14,955 nt of DNA from contig JAUVLC010000061.1 in assembly GCA_030595925.1 (NCBI GenBank), positions 1-14,955 of the forward strand. Reading direction: 5' to 3'. The notes beneath the pieces are model-generated. The model worked only from the letters and a program-made list of their open reading frames with translations. It searched no databases and had not been told where the DNA came from. Shown piece by piece: positions 6,508 through 12,149 of this stretch (position 1 is its first letter; each line of letters starts with the position of its first letter). The DNA comes from Clostridia bacterium (GTDB taxonomy: Bacteria; CBDUZB01; JAGLHV01). Both the position numbers and the translations under genes were made by a program.

Positions 6508-6897
6508 ATGAAAATAGCAATTTCAACTGATGGAGAGTTTATTTCTGCCCATTTTGGACGTTGTCCGACTTTTACTATTGTAGATATTGAGAATAATGAG
6601 GTAGTTAAAAAAGAGACTGTTGATAATCCGGGACATCATCCGGGATTTATTCCGCAGTTTTTACATCAAAGAGGGGTAGAATATATTGTCGCCGGTGGAA
6701 TGGGTGCTCGGGCAACAGAGCTTTTTAATGAAACGGGAATAAAAACAATTGTAGGAATAAGTGGTAAAATAGATGATACAATAGAAAAGCTTAAAAAAGG
6801 AACATTAGAAAATAAAGAAAGCCTTTGTAAACCAGGTGTAGGAAGGGGATATGGTATTGAAAAAAGTGTGTGCGATCATCCCGATGAAAAAAAATAA
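6508..6897 (+). CDS. NifX/NifB-C-terminal-like protein (dinitrogenase iron-molybdenum cofactor family), copy 1
   Basis: The 129-residue protein covers a single NifX/NifY/MTH1175-type RNase-H-like fold. It begins MKIAISTDGEFISAHFGRCP: the HFGRC motif (15-19) with Cys19 is the family hallmark and lies near a candidate metallocluster site. A glycine-rich VAGGMGARA turn follows in the middle, and the domain ends with VGISGKIDDTIEKL. The C-terminal tail adds two cysteines (SLCKPGVGRGYG and SVCDHPDEKK). In nitrogen fixers relatives carry FeMo-cofactor precursors, but stand-alone copies in non-fixing anaerobes have no proven role. No nitrogenase genes are visible, so iron-sulfur or other metal cofactor handling is only inferred. 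AGAGG provides the Shine-Dalgarno. It is probably co-transcribed with the upstream DUF5320 gene across the stem-loop. Confidence 0.85.
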   Translation: MKIAISTDGEFISAHFGRCPTFTIVDIENNEVVKKETVDNPGHHPGFIPQFLHQRGVEYIVAGGMGARATELFNETGIKTIVGISGKIDDTIEKLKKGTLENKESLCKPGVGRGYGIEKSVCDHPDEKK

Positions 6898-6905
6898 AAA
6901 ACAGA

Positions 6906-6958
6906 GGTAGCCGCAACTTTTAGGTTGCGTTATCGTCGGAGATAAAGCCTGTGACTAC
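6906..6958. repeat. GGTAGCCGC palindromic repeat, internally deleted copy
   Basis: GGTAGCCGCAACTTTTAGGT continues through TTGCGTTATCGTCGGAG to AAGCCTGTGACTAC. It aligns along its length with the reverse complement of 7509-7574, with a few substitutions and an internal deletion of about 14 bases after CGTCGGAG. It is therefore a second member of the same element, in the opposite orientation. Confidence 0.75.
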
Positions 6959-6988
6959 AAGGATAGAAATCAAAACAGAAATATGCAG

Positions 6989-7000
6989 ATATTTTTGACA
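6989..7000 (+). promoter_or_regulatory. ATATTTTTGACA element upstream of nifX-2
   Basis: This 12-mer is identical to that at 202-213. TTGACA (6995-7000) begins 34 bases before the ATG at 7029, exactly as in the flavoprotein gene. The following TTACTTAAA matches the 3517 copy with one change. Again no -10 box is present and a purine-rich Shine-Dalgarno (GGGAGGG) occupies the region. Confidence 0.5.
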
Positions 7001-7028
7001 TTACTTAAACAGAAAGGGAGGGAAGAAG

Positions 7029-7403
7029 ATGAAGATTTGTATAACTGCAGAAGGGGATAATTTAAATTCCACGGTAGATCCCCGCTTCGGAAGATGCCAA
7101 TATTTTATTGTAGTAGATAGTGATACCTTAGAATTTGAGGCGATTCAAAATCCAAATAGAGAAACAATGGGCGGTGCCGGGATTCAATCCGCTCAACTTA
7201 TTGCCGGGAAACAGGCTAAAGCAGTGTTGTCGGGAAATATTGGGCCCAATGCTTTTCAAACCCTTCAGGCGGCAGAGGTAGAAATAATTACCGGGATTTC
7301 AGGAACGGTTAAAGAGGTAATAGAACAATATAAAGAGGGTAAATTAAAATCAACCCAGGGACCCAGTGTAAATTCGAAATTCGGTATGCCGGAGCAAAAT
7401 TAG
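7029..7403 (+). CDS. NifX/NifB-C-terminal-like protein, copy 2
   Basis: This 124-residue protein is a second, divergent member of the NifX-like family. It starts MKICITAEGDNLNSTVDPRF and continues GRCQYFIVVD, the SxvDPRFGRC form of the hallmark motif, with Cys23. GGAGIQSAQLI and a central VLSGNIGPNAFQTL loop precede the closing ITGISGTVKEVIEQY. This copy has the DPRFGR signature, whereas copy 1 has AHFGR. They therefore belong to different subgroups and are not a recent duplication. GGGAGGG gives the Shine-Dalgarno. The gene follows a palindromic repeat and the ATATTTTTGACA element, so it may have a promoter separate from copy 1. A metal-cofactor carrier role is inferred from the family. Confidence 0.85.
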   Translation: MKICITAEGDNLNSTVDPRFGRCQYFIVVDSDTLEFEAIQNPNRETMGGAGIQSAQLIAGKQAKAVLSGNIGPNAFQTLQAAEVEIITGISGTVKEVIEQYKEGKLKSTQGPSVNSKFGMPEQN

Positions 7404-7471
7404 AATAATTAAAAGGCCTTCTGCGAAATAACACATTCTGCCTGCCTGTTTGCCAGTCAGTAAGGTGGATC

Positions 7472-7616
7472 ATTCTGCACTTGCAGACTGTGTCACAATC
7501 CACTTTTTGGTAGTCGCAGGCTTTAGCCTGCGGAAAAGCTCCGACGGTAACGCAACCTAAAGGTTGCGGCTACCACATAAAAACATGAATTGTGACACAG
7601 TCTGTTGATGCGGAAT
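7472..7616. repeat. Outer inverted repeat enclosing another repeat element
   Basis: The left arm (7472-7502) and the reverse complement of the right arm (7586-7616) agree at 25 of 31 positions. They include a perfect 16-bp inverted repeat, CAGACTGTGTCACAAT (7484-7499), facing its complement at 7589-7604. The 89 bases between the perfect arms carry the full GGTAGCCGC element. The structure resembles a MITE-like element, or a palindrome that was interrupted by another repeat. Confidence 0.7.
7509..7574. repeat. GGTAGCCGC palindromic repeat, full-length copy
   Basis: The element reads GGTAGTCGCAGG...CGGCTACC and has two internal hairpins: CGCAGGCTTTAGCCTGCG (arms CGCAGGC/GCCTGCG) and CGCAACCTAAAGGTTGCG (arms CGCAACC/GGTTGCG), joined by GAAAAGCTCCGACGGTAA. 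The ends GGTAGTCGC/GCGGCTACC are also complementary apart from one wobble. Two further partial copies are in this window. Confidence 0.8.
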
Positions 7617-7642
7617 CTATAATGTCCTTAAAATACCAATAG

Positions 7643-7662
7643 ATTCCTGCTTCCGCAGGAAT
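7643..7662. repeat. Small ATTCCTGC/GCAGGAAT palindrome
   Basis: ATTCCTGC, loop TTCC, GCAGGAAT forms a perfect 8-bp hairpin followed by GACAATAA. Similar CATTCC-type palindromes are widespread interspersed repeats in bacteria; only one copy is present here. Confidence 0.55.
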
Positions 7663-7728
7663 GACAATAAAGGGAAAAAGGTTATTATGCAGTAAGCTTA
7701 ATATTTAAAAATTAAGGAGGTGATTAAG

Positions 7729-7944
7729 ATGCCCAGAGGAGATGGAACAGGTCCGTTTGGTCCAGGTTCGGGAAGAGGAGGAGGACGAGGTCAAGGAGGA
7801 GGTTTTGGAGGGGGCCGTCCCGGGATGGGTCCGGAAGGTTCTTGTATATGTCCGAAGTGCGGCAATAAAGTTGCCCATCAGGCAGGGGTTCCCTGTACGT
7901 CAATGAGTTGTCCGAATTGTGGGACAAAAATGACTAGAAATTAA
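7729..7944 (+). CDS. Small Gly-rich protein with C-terminal zinc ribbon (DUF5320-like N-terminus)
   Basis: The 71-residue protein starts MPRGDGTGPFGPGSGRGGGR, clearly related to the MPGGDRTGP start of the first DUF5320-type protein. A Gly-rich segment runs to about residue 35. It then has a compact metal-binding module, CICPKCGNKVAH...PCTSMSCPNCGTKM, with CPxC and CPNC knuckles plus a His and an extra Cys, likely binding zinc or iron. The coiled coil of the first protein is absent. The in-frame GTG at 7720 lies within the strong AGGAGGTGA, so the ATG at 7729 is chosen. It sits between the NifX-like genes and the MinD-like ATPases, suggesting a shared metallocluster-related role. No biochemical function is known to me. 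Confidence 0.75.
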   Translation: MPRGDGTGPFGPGSGRGGGRGQGGGFGGGRPGMGPEGSCICPKCGNKVAHQAGVPCTSMSCPNCGTKMTRN

Positions 7945-7974
7945 GTGCATTTTTTTAACGCTTATTTAATGTAG

Positions 7975-7993
7975 GGGCGACCTTTGGTCGCCC
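7975..7993. repeat. GGGCGACC/GGTCGCCC hairpin
   Basis: A perfect 8-bp stem with a TTT loop lies 30 bases after the small zinc-ribbon gene. It is GC-rich compared with its surroundings, and GTAGGGGCGACC-type palindromes are common dispersed repeats. No T-run follows, so termination is uncertain. Confidence 0.5.
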
Positions 7994-8113
7994 GAAAGAC
8001 TTAAAGGATTACTCCTACGCGAAAATTTGTTAAATCATTCAGGTCACATTCTGCCTTTATTTTTCTGAGGGTTATATTTCAAATTCTGATTTTTTGAGGG
8101 AGAAAAAAAGTAG

Positions 8114-8980
8114 ATGATTATTTCAGTAGCCAGTGGTAAAGGTGGGACGGGAAAGACATTGGTATCCACCAGTCTTGCCCTTTCTATAGAGAACAATGTA
8201 CAACTTTTAGATTGTGATGTAGAAGAGCCCAATGCTCATATTTTTATAAAAGCGGAGATTAAAAATAAATATCCGGCTTTTATTCCTATTCCTCAAATTG
8301 ATAAAGAAAAATGTAATTTTTGTGGTAAATGTGCCGAGGTGTGTGTTTATAATGCTATAGCGGTGTTGAAACAAGACGTTTTAATTTTTAAAGAGCTTTG
8401 TCATGGTTGTGGTGCCTGTAGTTTTCTTTGTCCGCAAAAAGCAATAAGAGAAGTTAATAAAGAAATTGGGATAGTTAATAAGGGTAATTTCAAAGCGATA
8501 GAATTCGTTGAGGGGAAGCTTAATATTGGGGAAGCAATGGCTCCCCCCTTAATTCGACAGGTTAAAGAACATATAGATCCTGAGCAAACAGTGATTATTG
8601 ATGCTCCTCCCGGAACGTCCTGTCCGGTTATTGTTTCCATTACAGGAACGGATTTTTGCCTGTTAGTAACAGAACCAACCCCTTTTGGCCTTAATGATTT
8701 GATATTAAGTGTGGAAGTAATGAGAAAACTTAAGATTCCCTTTGGTGTGGTTATTAATCGCTGTGATTTGGGAGATGAAGAAACGCAGAAATATTGTACA
8801 AAGGAAAATATTCCGATACTGATGAATATTCCTTTTAAAAAAGAGATAGCAATTGCATATTCCAAAGGGACACCTCTGGTAGAAGCATTTCCCGAATATA
8901 AAAATAAATTTATGGATTTGTTGAATAAGATAAAAGTAACGGCAAGCAGTACTACCCCGCAGCAAGCTGCAGGGAATTAA
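8114..8980 (+). CDS. MinD-superfamily P-loop ATPase with inserted 2[4Fe-4S] ferredoxin (COG1149 type), copy 1
   Basis: The 288-residue cytosolic ATPase has a deviant Walker A motif, GKGGTGKT (8-15), with the signature lysine of the MinD/ParA/Mrp group. LLDCDVEEPN (31-40) is the switch I region, and IIDAPPGTSCPVI carries Walker B and switch II with a cysteine directly after it. Between them a ferredoxin domain is inserted: Cys67, Cys70, Cys73 and Cys77 (followed by Val, not the usual Pro), and Cys96, Cys99, Cys102 and Cys106 followed by Pro. The family is thought to use ATP-driven conformational change with Fe-S chemistry, but its partner is not established. GAGGGAG is about 11 bases before the ATG. 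It is followed by a close paralogue, with which it may form a heterodimer. Confidence 0.9.
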   Translation: MIISVASGKGGTGKTLVSTSLALSIENNVQLLDCDVEEPNAHIFIKAEIKNKYPAFIPIPQIDKEKCNFCGKCAEVCVYNAIAVLKQDVLIFKELCHGCGACSFLCPQKAIREVNKEIGIVNKGNFKAIEFVEGKLNIGEAMAPPLIRQVKEHIDPEQTVIIDAPPGTSCPVIVSITGTDFCLLVTEPTPFGLNDLILSVEVMRKLKIPFGVVINRCDLGDEETQKYCTKENIPILMNIPFKKEIAIAYSKGTPLVEAFPEYKNKFMDLLNKIKVTASSTTPQQAAGN

Positions 8981-9029
8981 ACTCGTGACCCTTCGCTTCC
9001 TTGCAGTTGCTCAGGATCAATTCGACTAC

Positions 9030-9063
9030 AGAGTTTTTTTCAGCTAAAGCTGACAAAAACTCT
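9030..9063. other. Stem-loop between the two MinD-like genes
   Basis: AGAGTTTTTTTCAGCT and AGCTGACAAAAACTCT pair over 16 positions with one mismatch and a 2-base loop. The stem is AT-rich in the middle and has no T-run outside it. Upstream, the CTTCGCTTCCTTGCAG... sequence looks like a degenerate intergenic repeat. The hairpin could reduce read-through or stabilise mRNA ends between the two ATPase genes. Confidence 0.5.
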
Positions 9064-9099
9064 AAGTCTCATTGAAATTAAATTATACAAGGATTGATA

Positions 9100-9978
9100 A
9101 TGAAACAAATTGTGATAATCAGTGGTAAAGGAGGAACGGGAAAAACCGTAGTAACCAGTGCTTTTGCTTCTTTGGCTAAAAACAAAGTAATGGCAGACTG
9201 TGATGTTGATGCTGCTGATTTACATTTGTTGCTTAGTCCGCAAATAAAAGAAAGAAATGAATTTAAAAGCGGGGTGACGGCAATTATTGATAAAGAACGT
9301 TGTAATCAATGTGAGCAATGTGTTCAGGTGTGCCGTTTTTCCGCTATAGAGACGAGTCAATCTGCCTCAGGAAAAAAAGAATTTGTGGTAGACCCTGTTG
9401 CTTGTGAAGGATGTGCCTTTTGCAGTTATGTCTGTCCTACCAAAGCGATAAAAATGGAAGAGAATCTATCCGGAGAATGGTATATTTCGGATACCAGGTT
9501 TGGTTCCCTTGTTCATGCCAGATTGGGAATAGCTTCTGAAAATTCAGGGAAACTTGTTACCCTGGTGAAACAAAAAGCAAAAGAATTAGCCGAAAAGCAA
9601 GATTGTGATTGGATTATTATCGATGGTGCTCCCGGGATAGGATGTCCGGTAATTGCTTCCTTATCCGGGGTGGACTATGCGTTAGTTATAACCGAGCCAA
9701 CATTATCCGGCCTTCACGATGCGGATAGAGTGATTAATATGGTAAAGCATTTTAAACTTTCGGTTAAATTAATCATCAACAAATACGATTTAAATAAAGA
9801 GATGACCGAAAAGATAGAAGAATATTGTAAAAGCAAGGATATTCCTCTTATCGGGAAAATAAGTTTTGATGAATCAATAGTAAAGGCGATGATAGAGGGT
9901 AAAACAGTCATCGAATATGGGCAGGGAAAAGCCCGGGACGAGATTATTACAATTTGGGATAGATTAAAAAAAACTTGA
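9100..9978 (+). CDS. MinD-superfamily P-loop ATPase with inserted 2[4Fe-4S] ferredoxin (COG1149 type), copy 2
   Basis: This 292-residue paralogue of the preceding gene has the same order of parts: deviant Walker A GKGGTGKT (9-16), switch I ADCDVDAADLH, inserted ferredoxin, then IIDGAPGIGCPVI with the conserved cysteine after switch II. The clusters use Cys68, Cys71, Cys74 and Cys78 (followed by Arg) and Cys102, Cys105, Cys108 and Cys112 followed by Pro. The spacing between the two cluster motifs is longer than in copy 1, and there is an extra WYISDTRFGSLVHARLG segment after the ferredoxin. The frame could start at TTG 9094, but AAGGA (9089-9093) directly abuts it, so ATG 9100 with 6-base spacing is preferred. 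The end of the gene overlaps the -35 box of the tetR promoter. Confidence 0.9.
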   Translation: MKQIVIISGKGGTGKTVVTSAFASLAKNKVMADCDVDAADLHLLLSPQIKERNEFKSGVTAIIDKERCNQCEQCVQVCRFSAIETSQSASGKKEFVVDPVACEGCAFCSYVCPTKAIKMEENLSGEWYISDTRFGSLVHARLGIASENSGKLVTLVKQKAKELAEKQDCDWIIIDGAPGIGCPVIASLSGVDYALVITEPTLSGLHDADRVINMVKHFKLSVKLIINKYDLNKEMTEKIEEYCKSKDIPLIGKISFDESIVKAMIEGKTVIEYGQGKARDEIITIWDRLKKT

Positions 9979-10003
9979 CAAATTAAACGAAGTAAGTTAT
10001 AAT
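9975..10003 (+). promoter_or_regulatory. Consensus sigma-70-type promoter for tetR
   Basis: TTGACA (9975-9980), a 17-base spacer and TATAAT (9998-10003) match the consensus exactly. The -35 box overlaps the stop codon of the upstream ATPase gene. Transcription would begin near 10010, next to the putative TetR operator. Confidence 0.9.
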
Positions 10004-10011
10004 TAGAATAT

Positions 10012-10031
10012 AAAACTAAAATGGTCGAATA
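10012..10031. promoter_or_regulatory. Putative TetR operator, site 1 (tetR leader)
   Basis: AAAACTAAAATGGTCGAATA lies immediately after the predicted transcription start of tetR. It agrees with the sequence before the ACP gene at 17 of 20 positions, all three differences being C/T transitions. The similarity continues into TTTAGAAAGG versus GTTTGAAAGG. This fits an operator bound by the adjacent regulator. Confidence 0.6.
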
Positions 10032-10050
10032 TTTAGAAAGGTGTATTTAA

Positions 10051-10629
10051 TTGAAAACAAACGAGAAAAAAGGAATTATCACTAAAGTAGCGCAAAGAAT
10101 TTTTTCTAAATATGGTTTAATTAAAACAACCGTTGATGAAATTGCCAAAGCCGCCCGAATGGGGAAAGCAAGTTTATATCATTATTTCAAAAGTAAGGAA
10201 GATATTTTTAGAGAGGTTGTTGAAAAAGAGAATAGATTTTTAAAAGAAAAAATACAGGAAGCAATAAACAGCGGGCATACACCGCAAAAAAAAATCAGAG
10301 CATATATAATGACTCGAATGAAATATCTCAGTGAGCTGGCTAATATCCACAGCGCTCTCAAGGATGATTATCTTGATCATTATGCTTTTATAGAAAAAAT
10401 AAGAGAGAAAACTTTTCAGGAAGAAATTACAACAATTCAAGCAATTCTAAAAGAAGGGGTAAAAAACGGAATATTTGCAATTAGTGATACAGAATTGACT
10501 TCATTTGCGATTATTTCCGCACTAAAGGGTTTGGAATATCCCTGGTCGGTGAAAACATCTTTACCGGAGATAGAAAAGAATATAGATAAATTGATGGAAA
10601 TACTTTTTAATGGGATTATAAAAAGGTAG
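10051..10629 (+). CDS. TetR-family transcriptional regulator
   Basis: The 192-residue protein has the standard TetR layout. An N-terminal helix-turn-helix occupies about residues 10-55, with FSKYGLIKTTVDEIAKAARM and GKASLYHYFKSKEDIFREVV as the conserved DNA-binding segment. An all-helical ligand-binding and dimerisation domain follows. Translation begins at a TTG codon, with AGAAAGGTG 7 bases upstream; no ATG or GTG gives a better start. The gene has its own consensus promoter and an operator-like site at the transcription start that recurs before the downstream ACP gene. It therefore probably represses itself and the ACP-GNAT-patatin genes in response to a lipid-like ligand; the ligand is not known. 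The C-terminal domain shows no subgroup-specific motif I recognise. Confidence 0.9.
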   Translation: MKTNEKKGIITKVAQRIFSKYGLIKTTVDEIAKAARMGKASLYHYFKSKEDIFREVVEKENRFLKEKIQEAINSGHTPQKKIRAYIMTRMKYLSELANIHSALKDDYLDHYAFIEKIREKTFQEEITTIQAILKEGVKNGIFAISDTELTSFAIISALKGLEYPWSVKTSLPEIEKNIDKLMEILFNGIIKR

Positions 10630-10659
10630 TTTATTTTTTTTTGTTCAAAAATGGAACGA

Positions 10660-10679
10660 AAAACCAAAACGGTTGAATA
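10660..10679. promoter_or_regulatory. Putative TetR operator, site 2 (ACP leader)
   Basis: AAAACCAAAACGGTTGAATA differs from the tetR-leader site by three C/T changes. Here the changes create a better palindrome, AACC-AAAAC-GGTT. The site is 16 bases before the acyl carrier protein ATG and overlaps its leader. No clear -35/-10 pair was found around it. Confidence 0.6.
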
Positions 10680-10695
10680 GTTTGAAAGGAGAAAA

Positions 10696-10962
10696 ATGTT
10701 ACTATTTAATGAAGTCAAAAAAATTGTGGTTAATCAACTCCGGGTTGATGACTCAAAGGTAAAATTAGACTCTAAATTTATTGATGATTTAGGTGCTGAT
10801 TCTTTAGATTTGGCTCAGTTGCTGATGTTTGTGGAAGATGAATTTGGGATTAATATTATTGATACTAACTATTTTCAGAGGTTTATTACTATTGGCGATC
10901 TGGTAAAAATTGTAGAAGAAGAAATAAAAGGGAAGGATAGTTTAAAAAAAATAAAAGTTTAA
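10696..10962 (+). CDS. Acyl carrier protein
   Basis: The 88-residue protein has the four-helix ACP pattern. The phosphopantetheine attachment site is LGADSLDLAQLLMFVEDEFG, with the modified serine at Ser36 in DSL. Acidic helix II and the DEFGINI segment are typical. It carries acyl chains as thioesters for a partner enzyme. The KGKDSLKKIKV tail and the position outside a fab cluster suggest a dedicated ACP, not the housekeeping fatty-acid one. GAAAGGAG is 4-5 bases before the ATG. It shares an operator motif with the TetR gene and is followed by a GNAT-fold gene and a patatin, pointing to transfer or release of acyl groups in a specialised lipid pathway. Confidence 0.9.
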   Translation: MLLFNEVKKIVVNQLRVDDSKVKLDSKFIDDLGADSLDLAQLLMFVEDEFGINIIDTNYFQRFITIGDLVKIVEEEIKGKDSLKKIKV

Positions 10963-11030
10963 ATTAATAGAAATTGTAATTATATATTTTCTGGATGGGC
11001 ATAGAGTGTAGGGCAGATAAGGAGAGAAAA

Positions 11031-12149
11031 ATGAATGAGATAAATATTAAAGTTGTTGAAAGCAAAAAAGATTTAAAAAAATTTTTAAAATTTTCCTGGA
11101 AAATTTACCGGGACAATTCTTATTGGGTTCCACCATTGATGAAAGAGGTTAAGCATTTACTTGATATTGAAAAACATCCCTTTTGGAGGCATGCAAAGAG
11201 AGAATTATTCTTGGCTGAAAGGCATGGGGAGGTTGTGGGAAGAATTGCTGCTATTGTTGATCAAAATCATAATAGCTTTCACCAGGAGAAAACCGGGTTT
11301 TTCGGTTTTTTTGAATGTATTGAGGATTATGCCGTTGCTGAAGCTTTATTGAATACAGCAAAGCGATGGTGCCAAATGGAGAAAATGGAGATTTTTCGTG
11401 GTCCGGTAAATCCCAGTATGAACGAAGAATGTGCATTTCTTCTGGAAGGGTTTGATAAATCGCCAACAATAATGATGTCTTATACCCAACCCTATTATCT
11501 TGAATTTATGGAACGATATGGCTTTCGAAAAGCAAAAGATTTATATGCTCTACTCAAAAAAATAGAAGACGGTATTCCTAAACGCATTGAAAAAGTCGTA
11601 GAGAGAATAAAGAAAAAAACAAGGGTGAGAGTACGGTCCTTCGATATGAAAAATTATAAAAGAGACATTCAATTTATTAAAGATATTTATAACTCTGCCT
11701 GGGAAAAAAATTGGGGTTTTGTTCCAATGACAGATGATGAAATGGATTTGACTGCAGAAAATATTAAACAAATTGCCATTCCTGATATGGTTCTCTTTGC
11801 GGAAATAAAAGGTAAACCTGTGGGGGTGAGTGTTACTGTTCCGGACTTTAATCAGGTATTGAAAAAATTAAACGGCAAATTAGGACTGATTGGGATATTG
11901 AAATTTTTATATTATAAGAGAAAAATAGACGGAGTTCGTTCAATCCTTGGTGGAGTAAAAAAAGAATACCGGAATTCCGGGATTATTGCTGTTTTATCTT
12001 ATGAAACAGAAAAGAATATAATTAAATTAGGATATAAATGGTGTGAATTAGGTTGGAATTTGGAGGATAATGATTTAATAAATCAATTTGATATGGCTAT
12101 CGGAGGGAAGATTTGTAAGAAATATAGAATTTATGAGATGGAGATTTAA
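11031..12149 (+). CDS. GNAT-superfamily-like protein (YghO-type)
   Basis: The 372-residue protein resembles the YghO-type family as I remember it. Features are YWVPPLMKEV (31-40), VVGRIAAIVDQNHN (68-81), FFGFFECIED (90-99) and FRGPVNPSMNEECAFLLEGF (122-141). A second acyl-CoA-binding-like segment, GGVKKEYRNSGI, lies near 308-319 and the end ELGWNLEDND near 340. It looks like a double GNAT fold that transfers an acyl group. The frame extends to 10995, but AAGGAGAG right before ATG 11031 decides the start. Neighbouring ACP and patatin genes suggest the acyl donor may be acyl-ACP. Bacterial ceramide synthase is also a GNAT-fold enzyme, but no serine palmitoyltransferase is visible here, so ceramide synthesis is only a possibility. 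It overlaps the patatin gene by one base. Confidence 0.75.
   Translation: MNEINIKVVESKKDLKKFLKFSWKIYRDNSYWVPPLMKEVKHLLDIEKHPFWRHAKRELFLAERHGEVVGRIAAIVDQNHNSFHQEKTGFFGFFECIEDYAVAEALLNTAKRWCQMEKMEIFRGPVNPSMNEECAFLLEGFDKSPTIMMSYTQPYYLEFMERYGFRKAKDLYALLKKIEDGIPKRIEKVVERIKKKTRVRVRSFDMKNYKRDIQFIKDIYNSAWEKNWGFVPMTDDEMDLTAENIKQIAIPDMVLFAEIKGKPVGVSVTVPDFNQVLKKLNGKLGLIGILKFLYYKRKIDGVRSILGGVKKEYRNSGIIAVLSYETEKNIIKLGYKWCELGWNLEDNDLINQFDMAIGGKICKKYRIYEMEI

Larger units (their letters stand above)
7404..7728. other. Gene-free, repeat-rich region between nifX-2 and the second MPRGDGTGP gene
   Basis: No coding frame is credible here. The stretch holds degenerate CCTGCCTG...CAGTCAG sequence (7440-7460), an outer inverted repeat (7472-7616) enclosing a complete GGTAGCCGC element (7509-7574), and a small ATTCCTGC palindrome (7643-7662). 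It ends with the AGGAGGTGA ribosome-binding site. No clear promoter for the downstream gene was seen. Confidence 0.7.

Noticed and set aside
6508-7403. A nitrogenase cofactor locus
   Set aside because: The two NifX-like proteins alone do not indicate nitrogen fixation. No nifH, nifD, nifK, nifE or full-length nifB with a radical-SAM part is visible.
6906-7574. CRISPR array
   Set aside because: The repeated blocks are few, in opposite orientations and of unequal length. They do not have regular spacers, and no cas gene is present.
8401-8865. A 154-residue open frame on the - strand inside the first MinD-like ATPase gene
   Set aside because: It is fully antisense to a gene with clear ATPase and ferredoxin motifs, lacks its own ribosome-binding site, and its sequence shows no domain pattern.
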